Positions 59,796 through 64,000 of a stretch of 64,000 nt of DNA are shown here, one piece after another. The DNA comes from Ulota crispa. Taxonomy: Eukaryota > Streptophyta > Bryopsida > Orthotrichales > Orthotrichaceae. Position 1 is the first letter of the stretch, and the number at the start of each line of letters is the position of its first letter. Below the pieces are notes generated by a model that saw only the letters and a program-made list of their open reading frames with translations, had not been told where the DNA came from and did not search any database. The translations under genes were made by a program, and so were the position numbers. The stretch is from positions 2,852,001 to 2,916,000 of the forward strand of contig OY987247.1 of NCBI GenBank assembly GCA_963920765.1, read 5' to 3'.

Positions 59796-60094
59796 GCCCT
59801 CCTATCCCTATGCCTTCTATCCATGTGCCCCCTATCCATGTGTCTCTTATTCCCGTGCCATCTATCCATGTGCCCTCCTATCCCCATGCCCCCTATCCAT
59901 GTGCCCCCCTATCCTTGTACCCCCTACCCTTGTACCCCCTATCCATGTGCCCCCCTATCCATGTGCCCCCCTATCCATGTGCCTCCCTATCCATGTGCCT
60001 CCCTATCCATGTGCCTCCCTATCCATGTGCCCCTCTATCCATATGCCCCCCTATCCATGTGCCCCCCTATCCATGTGCCCCCCTATCTCCATGC
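59796..60094 (+). repeat. 16-base minisatellite
   Basis: About 18 units of CCTATCCATGTGCCCC, with point variants and length variants (15-17 bases). Because no unit contains a stop in any plus-strand frame, all three frames stay open for over 100 codons and look like Pro/Cys/His-rich proteins. I regard these as artefacts of the repeat. Confidence 0.9.
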
Positions 60095-61071
60095 CGAGAA
60101 AGTGTTGTGGTGTCACTTCTAGTGACCCGTCATACTTTATTGTTAACTACCACATGAATCATGGAACTACTCGCTTTTATTAGCTAAAGAAAACGTAAAA
60201 GGTGCAATTTGTTAAATAAAGAAAATGTAAAAGGCGCAACTTACATGCATGGAATGCAACTCATAGTTGCACACAAACTCTTTACTTTTCATCCAAAATG
60301 AGGTATTGGGATTCTTTTATAGATATAGACAATTGGCATCTATTCTTGGTTGTATATTTCATTCTTGGTTATATTTTTCTATATATAGAAAAGGTTGTAT
60401 TCTATTATTTACAACAAATTTGAGCAAAAACAAACAAAAGAATTTGTCTCAAATGTAATTATTACTTCTTATAAGTTATTTTTTATTGATCTTGGAGTGG
60501 ATAGTTTATTGCAATCAAATTTAAAAAATTGTAATTTTATTACTAAATGTAAAAATGATACAAGATGTAATTTTATGCTACAACAATTTGCACTCCAAAT
60601 AAAAACATATAGTGAGTTATTATGACAAAAATGCATTGTTACCTGTTTAGATAACTGTAATAGAAAAATAGAGGAGATGATTTGAATAGAGATCAACAAG
60701 CAATGACAAACCATAAACCATGGATGAGCTTGCATTAAACAATGAAAGAAATAATTTATCCTATGCAATAATTGGCCAAATTGTCATAATAACAATTAAC
60801 GGTTGTTCTTAATTGCTATAGTGACCATTATTGCTATATTAATCCTTAGACCAATGAATCTAATAAAATGTTGGCCCTTTCAAATAGATTAGCTAAATCT
60901 AAAAAATCAGACTAATATTAAAAGTTCAATGGCCATTTAAAAAATATGTAAATCCATTATAGAAAATTTAGAGACCATTATAAAAAGTTCAAAGACCATT
61001 TTTTAATGGCATGAGCGCCATCAACAATTTGACAAGATTTGTATTCATTTTATATAGATTTTTTTAATCAA

Positions 61072-61077
<6 letters not shown>

Positions 61078-61162
<85 letters not shown>
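61078..61162. repeat. AT dinucleotide microsatellite
   Basis: About 42 uninterrupted AT units. It is self-complementary, and the length is likely to vary between individuals and assemblies. Confidence 0.95.
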
Positions 61163-61167
<5 letters not shown>

Positions 61168-61464
61168 ATGCCTACATAGTTAGATAAGTTGTGATTACCT
61201 TTGCAAAACATAAGGATTAATTAACATGAAATTCAAATAGGAAAAGTCGAAAGTGATTAAGTCAATAAATTAAAGTGAAACGTAAGGTAAATTAACACTC
61301 AAATTAGGAAAAGTAAGGATAAAATGAAATTAAAGATTCATAAAATTAAAAAATTTGAGCTAAAATATTTGTGCATACCTCCCATGGATGAGGTCTGTAA
61401 CTAAATATTTTCATTAATTGACCATGAATGCAATTCCATGCAAATGCTATCATTCTACTCAAAA

Positions 61465-61860
61465 CCTCATATTCATTAAAATGTGAGTTTTTCATTGAAA
61501 TGAGAGGTATTGTAAAGGAAATTTGACAAAAGGTTTGACATAAAACCTTTCAGCTTTGACCATAAATTAGAAAGTTTTAACCTAAAATTACAAAGAACAT
61601 CATATTCATTAAATTGGAACTTTTTGGACATTTTGGGTTTTAGGTGACCAACTTAAACCGAGTATTATGGTACAACTTGGGAATCTAATATTCCCAATTT
61701 AATGAATATGGTGTTTAAGTTTTATTGCAATTTAGCTCAATTTGAGCTAAATTGCAATAAAACTTTTCAAAACTGACCTAAAATTGAAAGGTTATATGTC
61801 TCATTTGGTTCTTTTGGGAGGTGGCCAATCTCCCATTTTCATGAATATGGTGTTTCAAGG
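61465..61860. mobile_element. Foldback element with a perfect 49 bp palindrome
   Basis: The perfect palindrome at 61717-61765 has 24-base arms (AAGTTTTATTGCAATTTAGC and following) around a single T. Weaker outer arms with CATATTCAT and CTCATTT words extend the inverted symmetry to about 61465 and 61860. Non-coding. Confidence 0.55.
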
Positions 61861-62198
61861 ATAAAAAAGGTAATAGAGTAATTGTTACTCAATGCACATC
61901 ACTTATTGACAATAATCTTTGGCAATAATCTCATGCATACAGTATCTAAATAGTATTCTTATTGCAATAACCCAAGAACTAAATTGATTGATTTTAATGT
62001 TTTAGGAGTTAAAATGCTATCATAAATTTTTTATTGTTGGTTTTAAATTGCTACCATGTTTAAATCAGGTAATGCTCTATCTATGTTGAGTTTTTCAAGC
62101 ATGTTTAGTCTATTGTAAATAGATTCTACCTCTCCTAATTTACAACTAATGTCTATATTCAACAATAGAATTTCCAATTCAATTGGTGATGTGGCTCC

Positions 62199-64000
62199 TT
62201 AGACATAGAAAAGTGGAAAAGAGGTATGGTTTGTAATTACTATATAAGCTATACAATAAGCCAATAAAACGTTAAAAAATCTCTCATCCCAATCTAAGCT
62301 AGAACTTTGAACAATTTTGGTAATAGCTTTACATAATTTTCCGTTAATTTTTTCCATTTGGTCATTTGCTCTTGGGCTGTATAGAGTTAATTTTCTATGT
62401 TTAATAAAATATGTTTTTGTTAAATGCTTGATTATGGAATCTGAGAAATGTGTACCACTATCACTTACTAATTCCTTAGAACATATAAATGTTGTAATTA
62501 TATTTTCATAAACAAATTTAGCTACCATGTCAGCATTAGTTTTGCAAGTAGCTTGGAATTCTATTCATTTAGTGATGTATTTTGTAACTACTAAAATGTA
62601 TATTTTCTGCTTATTCCCACTTAAAGGTTTAATGAGACCTACAAATTAAATTCTCCGCTTCTCATTGGGGATTTGAGCTAAAATAGGTGTTAAAAGCATT
62701 GCCAAAGTGGTATAGGTTTCTCAATCCTCTAATAGGGATCACAATGTTTGATCATAATTAGTGCCATTTTTAATTAAAGTGCGCCATCAATAATTTGAAT
62801 GTAATGCCTTCTTGGCAATTACAAATCCAACAAAGTGACCCACACAACTAGAATCATGACAAAATTTCAAAATGGTTGACATTTCACTAGGATGAATGCA
62901 TCCACGCAATCATATGTCTTGACCCAATTTAAATAACAAACCATCTAATTAGGTTTAAGATTTAAATTTATAAAGTGAAATTCAAGAGATAATATATCAA
63001 CTTGAAAAGGATTTGCATATGGAAAACTACCATCAACTAATTCATTTTGTATCTCAACATTAATACAAGAAATGTGACCAACATTGTTTTGATTTTTTTA
63101 TGATACATATTAATTGTAAAATGTAACTTTTGTAATAAATGAACCCATTTAGCAATTTTCCCATCTAATTGAGATTTGTTGATCATGTGTTTTAAGGCAT
63201 CATGATTAATGTGAGAAGTGAATTTATAGTTGAATAAATAATGCCTAAACTTTTGAACAAAAAAAATCATGCCTAAAGCTTCTTTCTTGGTTACTAAATA
63301 ATTTATTTCTACAGCACTAAGTTGTCCACTAGTATATATGTAAGATGAACTCAACTATTATCATCTTTTTTGCTTAAGATGTTTTCAATTGAAAAATTAG
63401 AAGCATCTACATAAATTTCCAAATCTTTATTCCAATTTGAAATTACTAAGTTTAGAGCTTTAGTTAACTTGTGTTCTAAACTTGAAAAGCTTTGGTACAT
63501 TTATTTGTCTGAATTGGAGGATCTTTGTTTTTTTCAGTAATTATGTTAAAGGTAAGGACATTATTTTCATATTTATAAACAAATGTACAGTAATAATCTA
63601 TATGTCCGAAAAACCCATTTTTTTCAATTATTGTGTTTTAGAAGAACAACTTTATAAGGGATAGTTGATATGCCATGTGCAAAAATCATATTATCCAAAA
63701 TTTTCCCAAAATATACAACAAACTCAAAAATAGTTGCATTCAATATACCAAAATTTTCATATTATACAAAACATTTTTTGAGATAAGAAGCATGATCCTC
63801 TTTAGAACTAAATGCATTAAATTGTCTTAGAATATTTCTATAAACTTTCTTAAATACTTTTGAAAACCTATAGTCATAATCCTTTAGAATGGTGCAAATG
63901 CGTTGCATAATCCAAAAAACATAATACAATAAGCAAAAGTTCCCCAATTTATTGTGAAAATTGTTAAGGATTGGTAAACTTGAGCAATTTGGACTTTATT
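62199..64000 (-). pseudogene. Decayed Ty3/gypsy retrotransposon pol, truncated by window end
   Basis: Read on the minus strand, the order is reverse transcriptase tail (about 63660-63947, with FNAFSSKEDHASYLKKCF), RNase H (63037-63354, with EALGMIFFVQKFRHYLFNYK and HDALKHMINKSQLDGKIAKW) and integrase catalytic core (62199-62528, with SDSGTHF and a downstream QMEKING about 35 residues on). RT-RNaseH-integrase is the Ty3/gypsy order. The frame is broken between every segment by stops and shifts, so the copy is dead. It continues beyond the right edge. No LTR was identified on the left side. Confidence 0.85.

Noticed and set aside
59665-60183. 172-codon plus-strand frame rich in Pro, Cys and His, with two overlapping frames
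   Set aside because: All three frames are open because the 16-base minisatellite has no stop codon; there is no domain and no splice context.

Overview
This is nuclear DNA of a land plant. The genes are split by many short, mostly GT-AG introns. They include plant-typical families (a U-box/armadillo ligase with a plant-type N-terminal domain, a plant BTB family, a chloroplast-targeted DprA-like protein). Intergenic DNA is AT-rich and full of small inverted-repeat elements. The exact lineage cannot be fixed by eye; a non-flowering plant (moss or liverwort) is my guess only. No rRNA, tRNA gene, CRISPR array or bacterial operon was seen.

Layout. 1-1.7 kb holds no gene. 1.7-9.9 kb (minus) is a 17-exon TIMELESS/Tof1 fork-protection gene whose exons join in frame to about 1440 residues. 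9.9-16.3 kb is a repeat-rich spacer. 16.3-18.7 kb (plus) is CDC45 in two exons, about 596 residues. 20.7-26.5 kb (minus) is a BTB/POZ gene with four coding exons and probably a long 5' leader with an intron reaching about 28.4 kb. 29.3-32.2 kb holds foldback elements. 33.7-36.3 kb (minus) is an F-box gene with an apparent frameshift. 37.7-40.8 kb (minus) is the GTPase GPN2/QQT1, whose last intron is an AT-AC intron with U12-type signals. 41.9-44.6 kb (plus) is a plastid-targeted DprA/SMF-like gene. 45.0-51.7 kb (minus) is a 12-exon U-box/armadillo E3 ligase. 54.7-57.2 kb (minus) is the SUMO-conjugating enzyme UBC9/SCE1. From 57.5 kb to the end there are clustered MITEs, a minisatellite, a long AT microsatellite and a decayed Ty3/gypsy polyprotein.

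How the genes relate. TIMELESS and CDC45 both act at the replication fork. They are divergent neighbours and both have E2F-like motifs upstream, so shared S-phase control is a reasonable inference. GPN2 and the DprA-like gene share a 1.15 kb divergent promoter region. The DprA-like gene and the U-box gene converge tail to tail. The remaining genes look like ordinary unlinked housekeeping or regulatory loci.

The least ordinary content is the U12-type AT-AC intron in GPN2; a set of short elements bounded by TTAA with CCYYTRA-type inverted ends, resembling piggyBac MITEs; a 108 bp almost perfect CACTA-type palindrome in a U-box intron; and a tandem array of decaying copies of the U-box gene's first exon inside its own first intron. 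I did not find a convincing wholly new gene system.
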